Assembly: GCF_003581425.1 (NCBI RefSeq)
Contig: NZ_QXTG01000002.1
Coordinates: forward strand, 930,001 to 994,000
Length of the DNA: 64,000 nucleotides
Direction: 5' to 3'
Source of the DNA: Amnibacterium setariae
GTDB taxonomy: Bacteria > Actinomycetota > Actinomycetes > Actinomycetales > Microbacteriaceae
The position numbers and the translations under genes were made by a program. This document shows positions 44,580-52,951 of this stretch, piece after piece. The notes beneath the pieces were generated by a model. It had not been told where the DNA came from, did not search any database, and saw nothing but the letters and a program-made list of their open reading frames with translations. Within the stretch, counting starts at the first letter, position 1; each line of letters begins with the position of its first letter.

Positions 44580-45794
44580 GTGACCCGATACGAGTACGTC
44601 ATCGTCGGCGGCGGCATGATCGCGGACGCCGCGGCGAAGGGCATCCGCGAGCTCGACCCCGACAGCGCGATCCTGGTGCTCGGCGACGACCCCGACGAGC
44701 CCTACACCCGGCCCGCCCTGTCGAAGCTGCTCTGGATCGACCCCTCGTTCACCGAGGACCAGGTGCCGCTCGGCACCGGCGCCAGCGGCGCCGAGGTCCG
44801 CACCGGGGTGATGGTGGAGTCGATCGACCCCGAGGCGAAGACCGTGACGGTGTCCGGCGCCGCCGACGGCCGGGACGAGACCCTCGAGTACGGCGCCCTG
44901 CTGCTCGCCACCGGCGGGTCGCCGATCGAGCTCGACGTGCCGGCCGGCGACCGCGTGATCTACTTCCGCACCTTCGCCGACTACCGGCACCTGCGCCGCC
45001 TCGCGGAGGACCGGCCGCACGTCGCGGTCGTCGGCGGCAGCTACATCGGCACGGAGATCGCCGCCGCGCTCGTGCAGAACGAGTGCCGCGTGACCCTCGT
45101 GACGCCGGACTCGGTGCTGCGCGAGAAGGTCCTGCCCGGGGACCTCGCCCGGCGCTTCCAGGGCTGGTTCGAGGACGCGGGCGTCGAGATCGTGCCCGAC
45201 ACCCGCATCGCCTCGGGCGAGGCGACCGAGGACGGCGTCGTCCTGACCACCGAGGACGGCGGCTCGATCGAGGCGGACGTGGTCGTCCTCGGGCTCGGGA
45301 TCACCCCGAACACGGCGCTCGCGGAGGCGGCCGGGCTCGATGTCGAGGACGGGATCGTCGTCGACGAGCACCTGCGCACCTCGAACCCGTCGATCTACGC
45401 CGCGGGCGACGTCGCGAGCTACCCGGACGCGCTGCTCGGCCGCCGCCGCATCGAGCACGTCGACCTCGCCCGCAAGCAGGGCCGGGCGGCGGGGCGCGCG
45501 ATGGTCGGCGACGAGACCCCGTTCACCTACACGCCGTACTTCTACTCGATGGTGTTCGGCCACCGGTACGAGGCCGTCGGCACGCTCGACTCGTCGCTCG
45601 ACACCGTCGCCGCCTGGGCGGAGCCGCTGGACAAGGGCTCCGTGTACTACCTCGACGGCGACGCCGTGCAGGGCGTGCTGCTGTGGGGCAACTCCTCCGA
45701 CGCCGAGCCGGACGCGCGGGACGGCGCGAAGGAGGCGCTGGCGGAGCCGACGCGGTTCTCCCGCGAGGAGCTGGCGGGCCGCACGCTCGCCTGA
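44580..45794 (+). CDS. FAD-dependent pyridine nucleotide-disulfide-type oxidoreductase
   Basis: 404 residues. FAD-binding VGGGMIADAAAKGI at the N-terminus, NAD-binding VVGGSYIGTEIAAAL in the middle, and YAAGDVASYPD near the C-terminal FAD site. No redox CxxxxC disulfide, so it is of the AIF/ferredoxin-reductase class. A C-terminal dimer-like domain contains YTPYFYSMVFGHRYEAVG. The electron acceptor is unknown; no ferredoxin or P450 gene lies nearby. GTG 44580. Confidence 0.88.
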   Translation: MTRYEYVIVGGGMIADAAAKGIRELDPDSAILVLGDDPDEPYTRPALSKLLWIDPSFTEDQVPLGTGASGAEVRTGVMVESIDPEAKTVTVSGAADGRDETLEYGALLLATGGSPIELDVPAGDRVIYFRTFADYRHLRRLAEDRPHVAVVGGSYIGTEIAAALVQNECRVTLVTPDSVLREKVLPGDLARRFQGWFEDAGVEIVPDTRIASGEATEDGVVLTTEDGGSIEADVVVLGLGITPNTALAEAAGLDVEDGIVVDEHLRTSNPSIYAAGDVASYPDALLGRRRIEHVDLARKQGRAAGRAMVGDETPFTYTPYFYSMVFGHRYEAVGTLDSSLDTVAAWAEPLDKGSVYYLDGDAVQGVLLWGNSSDAEPDARDGAKEALAEPTRFSREELAGRTLA

Positions 45795-45798
45795 GCCG

Positions 45799-46470
45799 TC
45801 AGGCCCGCAGGGTGGCGTACAGCACGAGGTTGTCCGTGTAGCTGTGCGCCATCGGGTCGAAGGGCTCGCTGCAGGTGATGAGGCGCAGCTGCGCGTCCGG
45901 CGTCGGGCCGTAGACGGCGTCGCTCGGGAAGAGCGCCTTCTTCACCACGTGGCTGCCGTCGACCGAGAACCGCACGGTCCGGCCGTCGGACATCCGCACC
46001 TCCACGAGATCGCCGGGGCGCAGCTGCTTCAGCCGCACGAACACGGCGGGGCCGAGGATCGTGTCGAGGTGGCCGACGATCACCGCCGCGCCGACGTCGC
46101 CCGGCACGACGCCCTTCGCCCACCAGCCGGCGGTGTCCGCGAGCTCCGGCGCGACGAGCACGCCGCGGGAGTCCTGGTGCAGCCGCTCGAGCCCGGAGTC
46201 CACCCCGATCTTCGGGATGACCAGCCGCACCGGCGTCGCCGTGCTCCGCGTCGGCGCCTGCGAGACCATCGGGTCCTGGAACCGGCCGGTGCCGCCGCGG
46301 GCCTTCCGGCGCTCCGCGGCCGTCATCGACGCGAGGCGCTCCTGCTCGGCGCGCACCTGCTCCGCCGCCGCGCGCTGATCGGTCGCGTGGCGCCACGCGA
46401 CCGCCGCGCCCCCGCCCATCGCGAGGATGAGGACGAGGAGCGCGCCGAGGACGCGGAGCCGCGCGGTCAG
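45799..46470 (-). CDS. Class F sortase
   Basis: Sortase fold with catalytic His in IVGHLDT, Cys in LRLITCSEPFD and Arg two residues before the I-T-C; the pattern and the GPAVFVRLKQL and YGPTPDAQ parts match class F. From the first ATG (46419) only half a membrane anchor would remain. Reading back in frame gives LTARLRVLGALLVLILA, completing the helix, and a CTG at 46468-46470 overlapping the stop of the DUF4397 gene (CTGA) is the likely start. It probably acts on an exported protein of the same operon. Confidence 0.85.
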   Translation of the reverse strand: MTARLRVLGALLVLILAMGGGAAVAWRHATDQRAAAEQVRAEQERLASMTAAERRKARGGTGRFQDPMVSQAPTRSTATPVRLVIPKIGVDSGLERLHQDSRGVLVAPELADTAGWWAKGVVPGDVGAAVIVGHLDTILGPAVFVRLKQLRPGDLVEVRMSDGRTVRFSVDGSHVVKKALFPSDAVYGPTPDAQLRLITCSEPFDPMAHSYTDNLVLYATLRA

Positions 46471-47309
46471 GAGTGCTGCACCTCGCTCCGCCGCCGCGCC
46501 ATCGCGCCGAAGGCGGCGACGCCGCCGGTCGCGGCCAGCGCGGCGAGCAGCAGCGCCAGCGGGGCCTGGTCGCCGGCGAGGCCGCCGCCGCCCGCGGCGA
46601 GGGATCCGACGGGCGTCTCGGTCGCCGCGGCGCTGTCGAGCGCCGGGGAGACCGTCAGGTCCCCCTTCGCGTCGTCGATGACGAAGAACGTGTGCGCGCT
46701 GCCCGCGGTCACCTTCTGGGAGACGGTCTGCGTGTCGGAGCCCGCCTTCAGCTCGAGCGAGGCGGTGCCCGCCGGCACGGTGGCGTACTTCGTGACGTCG
46801 CCGAAGCCCGCGCCGCTCGCGACGGTGGTGGAACCGGCCGTGACGTCGACGTCCTTGTGCGTGACGGACGCCTGCACGACGCGGACGCGGGCGTCGCCGC
46901 CGTTCACCGCGTCGAGGTCGTCGCTGAACACGGTGGTCTTCAGGTCCGCGTTCTTGCCGATCGCCGCGAGCGTCTCGGCCTTGCCCGCCGTGATGTCGAC
47001 CTTGCCGCTCACCACGGGCGTCGCGTTCGGGTCGTTCTCGCCGGCGGGGACCATCGCGAGCGCGTAGGTGCCCTGCGGCAGCCGCATGTACTTCGAGACG
47101 GCGCCGTAGCCGACGTTCTGCAGGCGGAACAGCGTCACGTCGCCGTTCAGGCTCGACAGCGTGATGTTCACGGCGGCCGTGTCGGGCGACATGTGCGCGA
47201 GCCGGACCCAGCCGTCGCGGGAGGCGGCGGAGGCGGGTGCGGCGGGCAGCGCGACGGCGACGAGCGCTGCGGCCAGCACGGCGAACAGGGGGCGACGCAT
47301 GCTTCTCAC
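46467..47309 (-). CDS. DUF4397 exported protein with C-terminal membrane anchor
   Basis: 280 residues: signal peptide ending near ASA, two DUF4397 repeats of beta-sandwich type (about 35-140 and 140-235; VRLAHMSPDTAAVNI then VRVVQASVTHKDVDV), and a C-terminal helix APLALLLAALAATGGVAAFGAMA followed by RRRSE. This is the layout of a sorted surface protein, but there is no classical LPXTG. GTG 47309 is chosen because TACTCT (47317-47322) lies 7 nt upstream; ATG 47300 is an alternative. Directly upstream of the sortase gene. Confidence 0.87.
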   Translation of the reverse strand: MRSMRRPLFAVLAAALVAVALPAAPASAASRDGWVRLAHMSPDTAAVNITLSSLNGDVTLFRLQNVGYGAVSKYMRLPQGTYALAMVPAGENDPNATPVVSGKVDITAGKAETLAAIGKNADLKTTVFSDDLDAVNGGDARVRVVQASVTHKDVDVTAGSTTVASGAGFGDVTKYATVPAGTASLELKAGSDTQTVSQKVTAGSAHTFFVIDDAKGDLTVSPALDSAAATETPVGSLAAGGGGLAGDQAPLALLLAALAATGGVAAFGAMARRRSEVQHS

Positions 47310-47361
47310 GGGGAGCAGAGTATGGCCGCGCCGCCTTGGCGTCCCCCGAGCGTTCTGCCGA

Positions 47362-49293
47362 TCACCCGTTCGGGACGAGGTCCGGATCGGGCGCGAAGAC
47401 GGCGGTGATGCCGTCGTCGGTCGCGTCGATGGACCGGGTGGCGAAGTCGCCGCGGAGGTCGGAGAGGAACCGCAGCAGCACGCCCGTCTTCGTGCCGTCG
47501 CCGGGCACGCGCCGGCCGTCGATCTCGCTGACCGTGACCGCGGTGCGGACGCCCGAGTCGTCGCCGGGGACCGTGCCGAAGCCGCTGATCGTGATCGAGT
47601 GGGCGGTCACGAACTGCGCGAGCACGAGCGCGATCCGGGTGTCCACCTGGCCCTGCAGCAGCCGGGCGCGGTCCTGCCCCGCGACCTCGACGCGCGGGTT
47701 CCCGGCGAGCTGCGCGCCGACCGTCCGGCGGATGCGCGCGGCCTCCCGGCCCGCCGCCGTCGTCGGCTGCGGCGGGGCGGCCTCCTCCGCGGGCGCGCGG
47801 ACGGCGCGGACGGCGAGTCGCGTGGCCCCGGTGCCGAAGGAGGCCGCCTCCGCGGAGCGGTCGAGCGCCGCGGCGGCCGCGCCGGTCGGCCGATCGGCGA
47901 GCGCGGCGTCGACGACCACGTAGTCGGCGCGCCGCCACGACGGGGAGCTGGGCACGCCGTCGGGCAGCGCGGCGTACCACCCGACGTCCGCGCGGCCGGA
48001 GGCGGCGAGGTCCGGCCATGCGCCGAGCGGCACCAGCACGGTCTGCCCGGCCGGGACGCTCGTCCGGATCCAGCGCTCGGCCCGGGCGAGCGGCTGGTCG
48101 GGCCCCCGCACGAGCCCGGTCAGGCCGACCAGCCAGACCACGACCGCGGTGACGAGGACCGCGCCGACCGCGGTGAGCCACGCCGAGCCGAGCACGCTGC
48201 GGACGAACATCGGGTGGCCGAGCGCGGCGACGCCGACGTCCGCCGCTCGCGCCGTCGCCGCCGCGACGACCGGCAGCAGGAGCACGAGCGGCACCGCGGC
48301 GTCGCCCCCGAGGGGCCAGAAGGCGGCGAGGGCGAGCACGGCGGCGACGACCGCGACGCCGCGGTCGCGCGCCCCGACGACGGCGAGCACGACGGCGGCC
48401 AGGGCGACGACGAGCGACACCGGGTCGACCCGGAGCCAGAGGGCACCGGCCGCCGCGCCGAACCCGGCCCCCGGCGGCTCGGCCGACGTGAGCGCGTCGA
48501 GCCGCGCTGTCGCGGCCGTGGCCGGCAGGGCGGCGACCGCCGCCATGCCGCCGGCGAGCAGGACCGCGCCCGCGCCGAACCCCGCGCCCGCGGCGACGAG
48601 CGGGTGCCGGGCCTCCCCCGTCCGGCCGCGCAGCCGCAGCACGAGCAGCACGGCCAGCGGCGCGACGGCGAGCAGGACGACGGGCGCGGACGCCGCCGCG
48701 ACCGCCGCGGACACGCCCGCCGCGACGAGCGCCGGGACGGTTCGGCCGAGGGCGAGCCCGACGGCGAGGAGCAGCCACACGGCGGCGACCGCGACGGCGG
48801 ACACCGTCGCGTGCGCCTCGACCGCGATCGAGGCGACGCCGAACACGGCGGTCGCCAGCCCGGCGGCGACCCCGCCGGCGCCGAGGCGACGCAGGACCCA
48901 CCAGACCAGCACGGCCTGGGCGACGGCGAGCAGCAGCATCGCCCCGTGGGCGGCCGCGAGCACGCCCTGCACCGTGCCGCCCTGCAGCAGGTGGAGCAGG
49001 CCGCCGAGCTGCAGCCGACCGAGCGTCGGTGCCGGCAGCCACGACGTCGTGCCGGCGAGCGCGCCGGGCGCCGACGCGAGCCAGGCGCCCGCGAGGTCGA
49101 ACCGCGCCGCGCCCGTCGGCACCCGCTGCGCGACCGGGCTCAGCGACTGCACGACGACGAGCAGGACGACCGCGGGCAGCAGGGACAGCACCGGGGTGAG
49201 CACGGCGGCCGCACGGCCGACGGGCCGGGGCAGCGCGAAGCGCGACGGCGACCGGTGCCGCGAGGTCTCCCGCCGCCTGCCCTGCGCCTCCAC
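47362..49293 (-). CDS. Large multi-pass membrane protein, possibly GT-C-like
   Basis: 643 residues with about ten membrane helices in the first 430 residues and a soluble extracytoplasmic domain of about 200 residues (from VRGPDQPLARAERWIRTSVPAGQTVLVPLG). The layout resembles GT-C glycosyltransferases but lacks a clear acidic motif in the first loop. The soluble domain's WYAALPDGVPSSPSWRRADYVVVDAAL resembles surface-domain sequences of such enzymes. GTG 49293 lies 5 nt after the stop of dinB. Function unknown. Confidence 0.65.
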   Translation of the reverse strand: MEAQGRRRETSRHRSPSRFALPRPVGRAAAVLTPVLSLLPAVVLLVVVQSLSPVAQRVPTGAARFDLAGAWLASAPGALAGTTSWLPAPTLGRLQLGGLLHLLQGGTVQGVLAAAHGAMLLLAVAQAVLVWWVLRRLGAGGVAAGLATAVFGVASIAVEAHATVSAVAVAAVWLLLAVGLALGRTVPALVAAGVSAAVAAASAPVVLLAVAPLAVLLVLRLRGRTGEARHPLVAAGAGFGAGAVLLAGGMAAVAALPATAATARLDALTSAEPPGAGFGAAAGALWLRVDPVSLVVALAAVVLAVVGARDRGVAVVAAVLALAAFWPLGGDAAVPLVLLLPVVAAATARAADVGVAALGHPMFVRSVLGSAWLTAVGAVLVTAVVVWLVGLTGLVRGPDQPLARAERWIRTSVPAGQTVLVPLGAWPDLAASGRADVGWYAALPDGVPSSPSWRRADYVVVDAALADRPTGAAAAALDRSAEAASFGTGATRLAVRAVRAPAEEAAPPQPTTAAGREAARIRRTVGAQLAGNPRVEVAGQDRARLLQGQVDTRIALVLAQFVTAHSITISGFGTVPGDDSGVRTAVTVSEIDGRRVPGDGTKTGVLLRFLSDLRGDFATRSIDATDDGITAVFAPDPDLVPNG

Positions 49294-49298
49294 CCGCC

Positions 49299-50549
49299 TC
49301 AGCCCTCGCTGTCGGCGAGGCGCTCGCGGTCCGCGGGCCGGTCGAGCAGCGCCGCAGGCATGACGGCCCCCCGGCCGAAGCGGAGGGCGGCGCGGTCGGC
49401 GGCGTGCTCCACCCCGCGCCACTGCTCCTGGTCGCTCCAGAGGCCGAGCAGCTCGTCCTCGGCGCGCACGAGCTGCTCGCCCCGGGTGCCGAGCAGGCGG
49501 ACCGCTCGGCCGCGCAGGTCGGCGGCGTCGAGCAGGGCGACCGTCTCCTCGTGGATGCGGCGCGCGAGGTCGGTCGCCTCCGGGACGGTGTGCGAGCGGG
49601 TGATGGTGGTGAAGTCGGAGAAGCGCACCTTGAGCGAGATCGTGCGGGCCCGCCAGCCGCCCTTCCGCAGCCGCACCGCGACGCGGTCGGCCTGGTCGAG
49701 CAGCTCCCGCTTCAGCGCGGCGACGTCGCTGATGTCGGTCGAGAACGTGTTCTCGTGCCCGATGCTCTTGTCCGCGCGGCTCGTCGTGACGCGACGGGCG
49801 TCGCGGCCCCACGCCAGGTCGTGCAGCTTGCCGCCGGCCGCGGCGCCGACCCATCCTTCGAGCACGTGCCGGGGCGTGTCGGCGAGGTCCTGGACCGTGC
49901 GGATCCCGCGGCGCTCGAGCGACTCCCGCGTGGCAGGACCGACGCCCCAGATCGCGCCGATCGGCAGCGGCCGGAGGAAGTCGAGGGCGCCCTCGGGCGG
50001 CACGACGAGCAGCCCGTCGGGCTTCGAGCGGGTGGAGGCGAGCTTCGCGATGAACTTCGTCGCGCCCGCTCCGACGCTGCAGGTCAGCCCGGTCTCGCGG
50101 CGCACCCGGGCGCGCAGGTCGGCGGCGATCTGCGCGGGCGGCCCGAACAGGCGGACCGCCCCGGCGACGTCGAGGAACGCCTCGTCGATCGACAGCGGCT
50201 CCACGACCGGGGTCACGTCGTGGAAGATCCGCATCACCCGGGCGGACGCGTCGCGGTACTTCTCGTAGTGCGGGTGCAGCACGACCGCGTTCGGGCAGAG
50301 CCGCAGGGCGCGCCCGACGGGCATCGCGGAGCGGACGCCGTAGCGGCGGGCCGCGTAGTTCGCCGAGCTGACGATGCCCCGCCCGCCCTCGTGGCCGATG
50401 ATCACCGGCCGGTCCACGAGCTCGGGGTGGTCCAGCAGCTCGACCGATGCGAAGAACGCGTCCATGTCGACGTGCAGCACGGTGGCGCGCGAGCTGTCGA
50501 CGTCGGCCGCGGAGACCTGCCGCTCGCCCTCGCCGCCCTTCGCCGTCAC
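49299..50549 (-). CDS. dinB: DNA polymerase IV (DinB, Y-family)
   Basis: 416-residue translesion polymerase. HVDMDAFFASVE (metal ligands), YEKYRDASARVM, PLSIDEAFLDV (catalytic Asp-Glu), VGAGATKFIAKLAS, the helix-hairpin-helix at GIWGVGPATRE and the little-finger domain ARTISLKVRFSDF. GTG start. C-terminal extension lacks a clear beta-clamp motif in the final residues. An SOS box is not obvious upstream. Confidence 0.95.
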   Translation of the reverse strand: MTAKGGEGERQVSAADVDSSRATVLHVDMDAFFASVELLDHPELVDRPVIIGHEGGRGIVSSANYAARRYGVRSAMPVGRALRLCPNAVVLHPHYEKYRDASARVMRIFHDVTPVVEPLSIDEAFLDVAGAVRLFGPPAQIAADLRARVRRETGLTCSVGAGATKFIAKLASTRSKPDGLLVVPPEGALDFLRPLPIGAIWGVGPATRESLERRGIRTVQDLADTPRHVLEGWVGAAAGGKLHDLAWGRDARRVTTSRADKSIGHENTFSTDISDVAALKRELLDQADRVAVRLRKGGWRARTISLKVRFSDFTTITRSHTVPEATDLARRIHEETVALLDAADLRGRAVRLLGTRGEQLVRAEDELLGLWSDQEQWRGVEHAADRAALRFGRGAVMPAALLDRPADRERLADSEG

Positions 50550-50589
50550 GGGCTCATTCTCCCGGTTCCCACCGACCTTCCGGGCCGAT

Positions 50590-50622
50590 GGTCTCGAGGC
50601 TCGCTTCGCTCGCACCTCGACC
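50590..50622. repeat. Short palindromic repeat-like hairpin
   Basis: GGTCTCGAGG, then a CTCGCTTCGCTCGC centre, then ACCTCGACC: an imperfect stem with an inner GC-rich palindrome. Sequences of this form are often dispersed in Microbacteriaceae intergenic DNA; only one copy is seen here. It lies between the start of dinB and the end of the acetyltransferase gene, a 170-bp stretch otherwise empty. Confidence 0.45.
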
Positions 50623-50718
50623 AGCGAAGACTGCCGACTGGACGACGTCGACGCAGGGCGCGGCCCGTTCAGGGCCGCGGGGCGTCACGGCTGCGCCGCA
50701 GGGGCGGCGGCGCAGCCA

Positions 50719-51219
50719 TCAGCTCTGCCGCAGGGGCTTGACCATCTCGAGCTCGAGGGAGGGCGGGTCGAGGGGGTACGGGGTCGTCCTGCCGGTCATC
50801 ACGAAGCCGCGGCGGCGGTAGGCCTCGACCGCGCGCGGGTTCAGCTCGTTCACCTCGAGGCGCAGCTGGTCGCCGTGCTGCAGCGCCCAGCGCTCGACGG
50901 CGCCGAGCAGCGCGTCGGTGACGCCGGCCGCCGCCCCGCGCACGTCCGGCGCGACGTAGACCGCGACGAGGGTGGGGGTGCCCTCGGCGATGATCCCGGA
51001 CATCGTGCCGAGCCAGCGCCCGTCCTCCTGCTCGGCGACGAGCCTGACGCCCGTGGGGCGCCCGCGCGCCTGCCGCTGCCAGTGCGACACCGGGTGCCGC
51101 TCCGCGGTCGCGAGCGTCTCGAGGTAGGCGATCGGCGTGTCCGCCAGCATCTCGAGCCGGAGGGCGCGCAGCCGCACCCAGTCGCGCTCCTCCACCTCGC
51201 GGACGCGGAAGGCGGTCAT
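50719..51219 (-). CDS. GNAT-family N-acetyltransferase
   Basis: 166 residues. GNAT fold: REVEERDWVRLRALRLEML start, GTMSGIIAEGTPTLVAVYVAPDVRGAAAGVTDALL (acetyl-CoA-binding strand and loop) and LEVNELNPRAVEAYRRRGF, the typical end. Its ATG overlaps the ICMT-like gene's stop by 4 nt, so it is the third gene of the polyketide operon. The substrate could be an amine or a protein; unknown. Confidence 0.85.
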   Translation of the reverse strand: MTAFRVREVEERDWVRLRALRLEMLADTPIAYLETLATAERHPVSHWQRQARGRPTGVRLVAEQEDGRWLGTMSGIIAEGTPTLVAVYVAPDVRGAAAGVTDALLGAVERWALQHGDQLRLEVNELNPRAVEAYRRRGFVMTGRTTPYPLDPPSLELEMVKPLRQS

Positions 51220-51788
51220 CGCACCGGCTCCGCGAGCGCCTGCCGCAGCGCCCGCTCCTCGGCGGGGATGCGGAACCCGAGCAGCAGCACGGCGTTCAGC
51301 ACGGTGAAGACCACCGCGGTGAGCCAGGCCGTCGCGATGAGGGGCAGCACGACGCCCTCCAGGACGACGGCGACGTAGTTGGGGTGCGGGATCAGCCGGT
51401 ACGGCCCGCGACGCACGAGCGGCAGGCCGGGCACGACGATGACCCGCGTGTTCCAGCGCGGTCCGAGGGTCCTGATGCACCACCAGCGCAGCGCCTGCGA
51501 CCCGAGCGCGAGCACCGCCATCGGCACGGCGAGCGCCGTGATGAACGGCCGGCCGGCGAGCAGCGGCTCCAGGGCGCACGCGAGGATCAGCGCGGTGTGC
51601 AGGGCGACCATCGGCGGGAAGTGCCCGCGGCCGGACTCCCGGCCGCCGCGCTCGAACGCCCACCGCGCGTTGCGGGCGGAGACGCCGAGCTCGAGGAAGC
51701 GCTCGACCGAGGTCCCGGCGAGCAGCAGGAGGTACGCGGTGTACGCCGCCCACCACCCGGCGGTGCCGGCGAGCAGCGCTCCGCTCAC
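51216..51788 (-). CDS. Isoprenylcysteine carboxyl methyltransferase (ICMT)-like methyltransferase
   Basis: 190 residues, four or five membrane helices, ending with the family motif: RRGPYRLIPHPNYVAVVLE, which binds SAM, and a C-terminal RIPAEERAL helix. GTG start overlaps the stop of the type III polyketide synthase gene by 4 nt. By analogy to BpsB and SrsB it could methylate a polyketide (alkylpyrone or alkylresorcinol) made by its partner. Confidence 0.87.
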   Translation of the reverse strand: MSGALLAGTAGWWAAYTAYLLLLAGTSVERFLELGVSARNARWAFERGGRESGRGHFPPMVALHTALILACALEPLLAGRPFITALAVPMAVLALGSQALRWWCIRTLGPRWNTRVIVVPGLPLVRRGPYRLIPHPNYVAVVLEGVVLPLIATAWLTAVVFTVLNAVLLLGFRIPAEERALRQALAEPVR

Positions 51789-52876
51789 GCCGCGACCAGC
51801 GCCGCGGCGGCCCTGGGCCACCGCAGCAGGACGAACTCGGCGCTGACGCCGGGGCCGAGCGCGAACAGCAGCCCGTGCTCGTCGCCCGCGTGCGGCTGCC
51901 GGAGCTCGTCCGCCAGCACGAAGAGCACGCTCGACGAGGAGAGGTTGCCGACCGCGGCCATGGAGGCCCAGCTGCGGTCGAGGGCGCCGTCGGGCAGGCG
52001 CAGCCCCCGCTGGAAGGCGTCCAGCACCTTCGGGCCGCCGGGGTGGGCGATCCAGGTGCCCACGTCGGGCACGGCGAGCCCCTGGTCGTCGAGGAAGGCG
52101 GTGGCGTCGTCCGCGAAGTTCGCGTCGATCACGTCCACCACGCCCGCGGTGAGGATGACGCGGAACCCGGTCTCGCTCGGGCGGAAGCCGATCACGCCGC
52201 CGCTGCCCGGGTAGAGCCGGCTGCGCGTGGCGACGACGTCCGGCCCGGTCACGCCGTCCCGGACGGCCCGGTGCGCGCCGACGAGCACGACGGCCGCTCC
52301 CCCGTCGCCGAACAGGCCGCTCGCGACGAGGTTGTCGGTCGAGTCGTCGTCGCGCTGCACGGTGAGGGAGCAGAGCTCGACGGAGACGAGCAGGGCGACG
52401 CCGTCCGGGTGCCCCTCCAGGTAGTCGTGCACCCGGGCGATGCCGCTGGCGCCCGCGACGCAGCCGAGGCCGAACATCGGCATCCGCTTGACGTCCTCCC
52501 GCATCCCGAGTCGCGGCACGAGGAGCGCGTCGACGCTCGGCGCGGAGACGCCGGTGACGGAGGTGAAGACGATCAGGTCGACCTCGTCGGCCCGCACGCC
52601 GGCCCGCAGCAGCGCGGTGCTGGCGGCGGCCTCGGCGAGCCGGGTCGCCTCCTCCACGAACCGGTCGTTCGTCTGGCCGAAGGTGAGGGCGTCGCGGTAC
52701 TGCTCGAGCGGCAGCACGAGGTGCCGCGTGGCCACGCGCGTCGACGCGTGCATGCGGCGCATCAGCGCCTGCCGGGCGGGGTCGTGCGCGACCATCGGCG
52801 CGAGCACGTCGGTGATCGCCTGCTGCGGGTACGCGTGCTCGGGCAGGGCCGTCGCGACGCCGGCGATGCGGGACAC
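51785..52876 (-). CDS. Type III polyketide synthase (chalcone/stilbene synthase family)
   Basis: 363 residues. Catalytic triad Cys139 (FGLGCVAGASG), His278 (AHPGGPKVL) and Asn311 (GNLSSSSVLFVL); GFRPSETGF is the cyclisation-pocket region. Length matches bacterial enzymes such as BpsA and PKS18. It condenses malonyl-CoA onto a starter acyl-CoA, possibly a fatty acyl-CoA. GTG start; a TACCGT box lies 9 nt upstream. Operon with the ICMT-like and GNAT genes; product probably a membrane-soluble phenolic or pyrone lipid (inference). Confidence 0.93.
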   Translation of the reverse strand: MSRIAGVATALPEHAYPQQAITDVLAPMVAHDPARQALMRRMHASTRVATRHLVLPLEQYRDALTFGQTNDRFVEEATRLAEAAASTALLRAGVRADEVDLIVFTSVTGVSAPSVDALLVPRLGMREDVKRMPMFGLGCVAGASGIARVHDYLEGHPDGVALLVSVELCSLTVQRDDDSTDNLVASGLFGDGGAAVVLVGAHRAVRDGVTGPDVVATRSRLYPGSGGVIGFRPSETGFRVILTAGVVDVIDANFADDATAFLDDQGLAVPDVGTWIAHPGGPKVLDAFQRGLRLPDGALDRSWASMAAVGNLSSSSVLFVLADELRQPHAGDEHGLLFALGPGVSAEFVLLRWPRAAAALVAA

Positions 52877-52951
52877 CCGCCGAACGGTACCCCGGCATCC
52901 CGTGGGCCCGGCGTGCACGGAGCGGACGCCCGCCGTCACTAGTCTCCGCAG

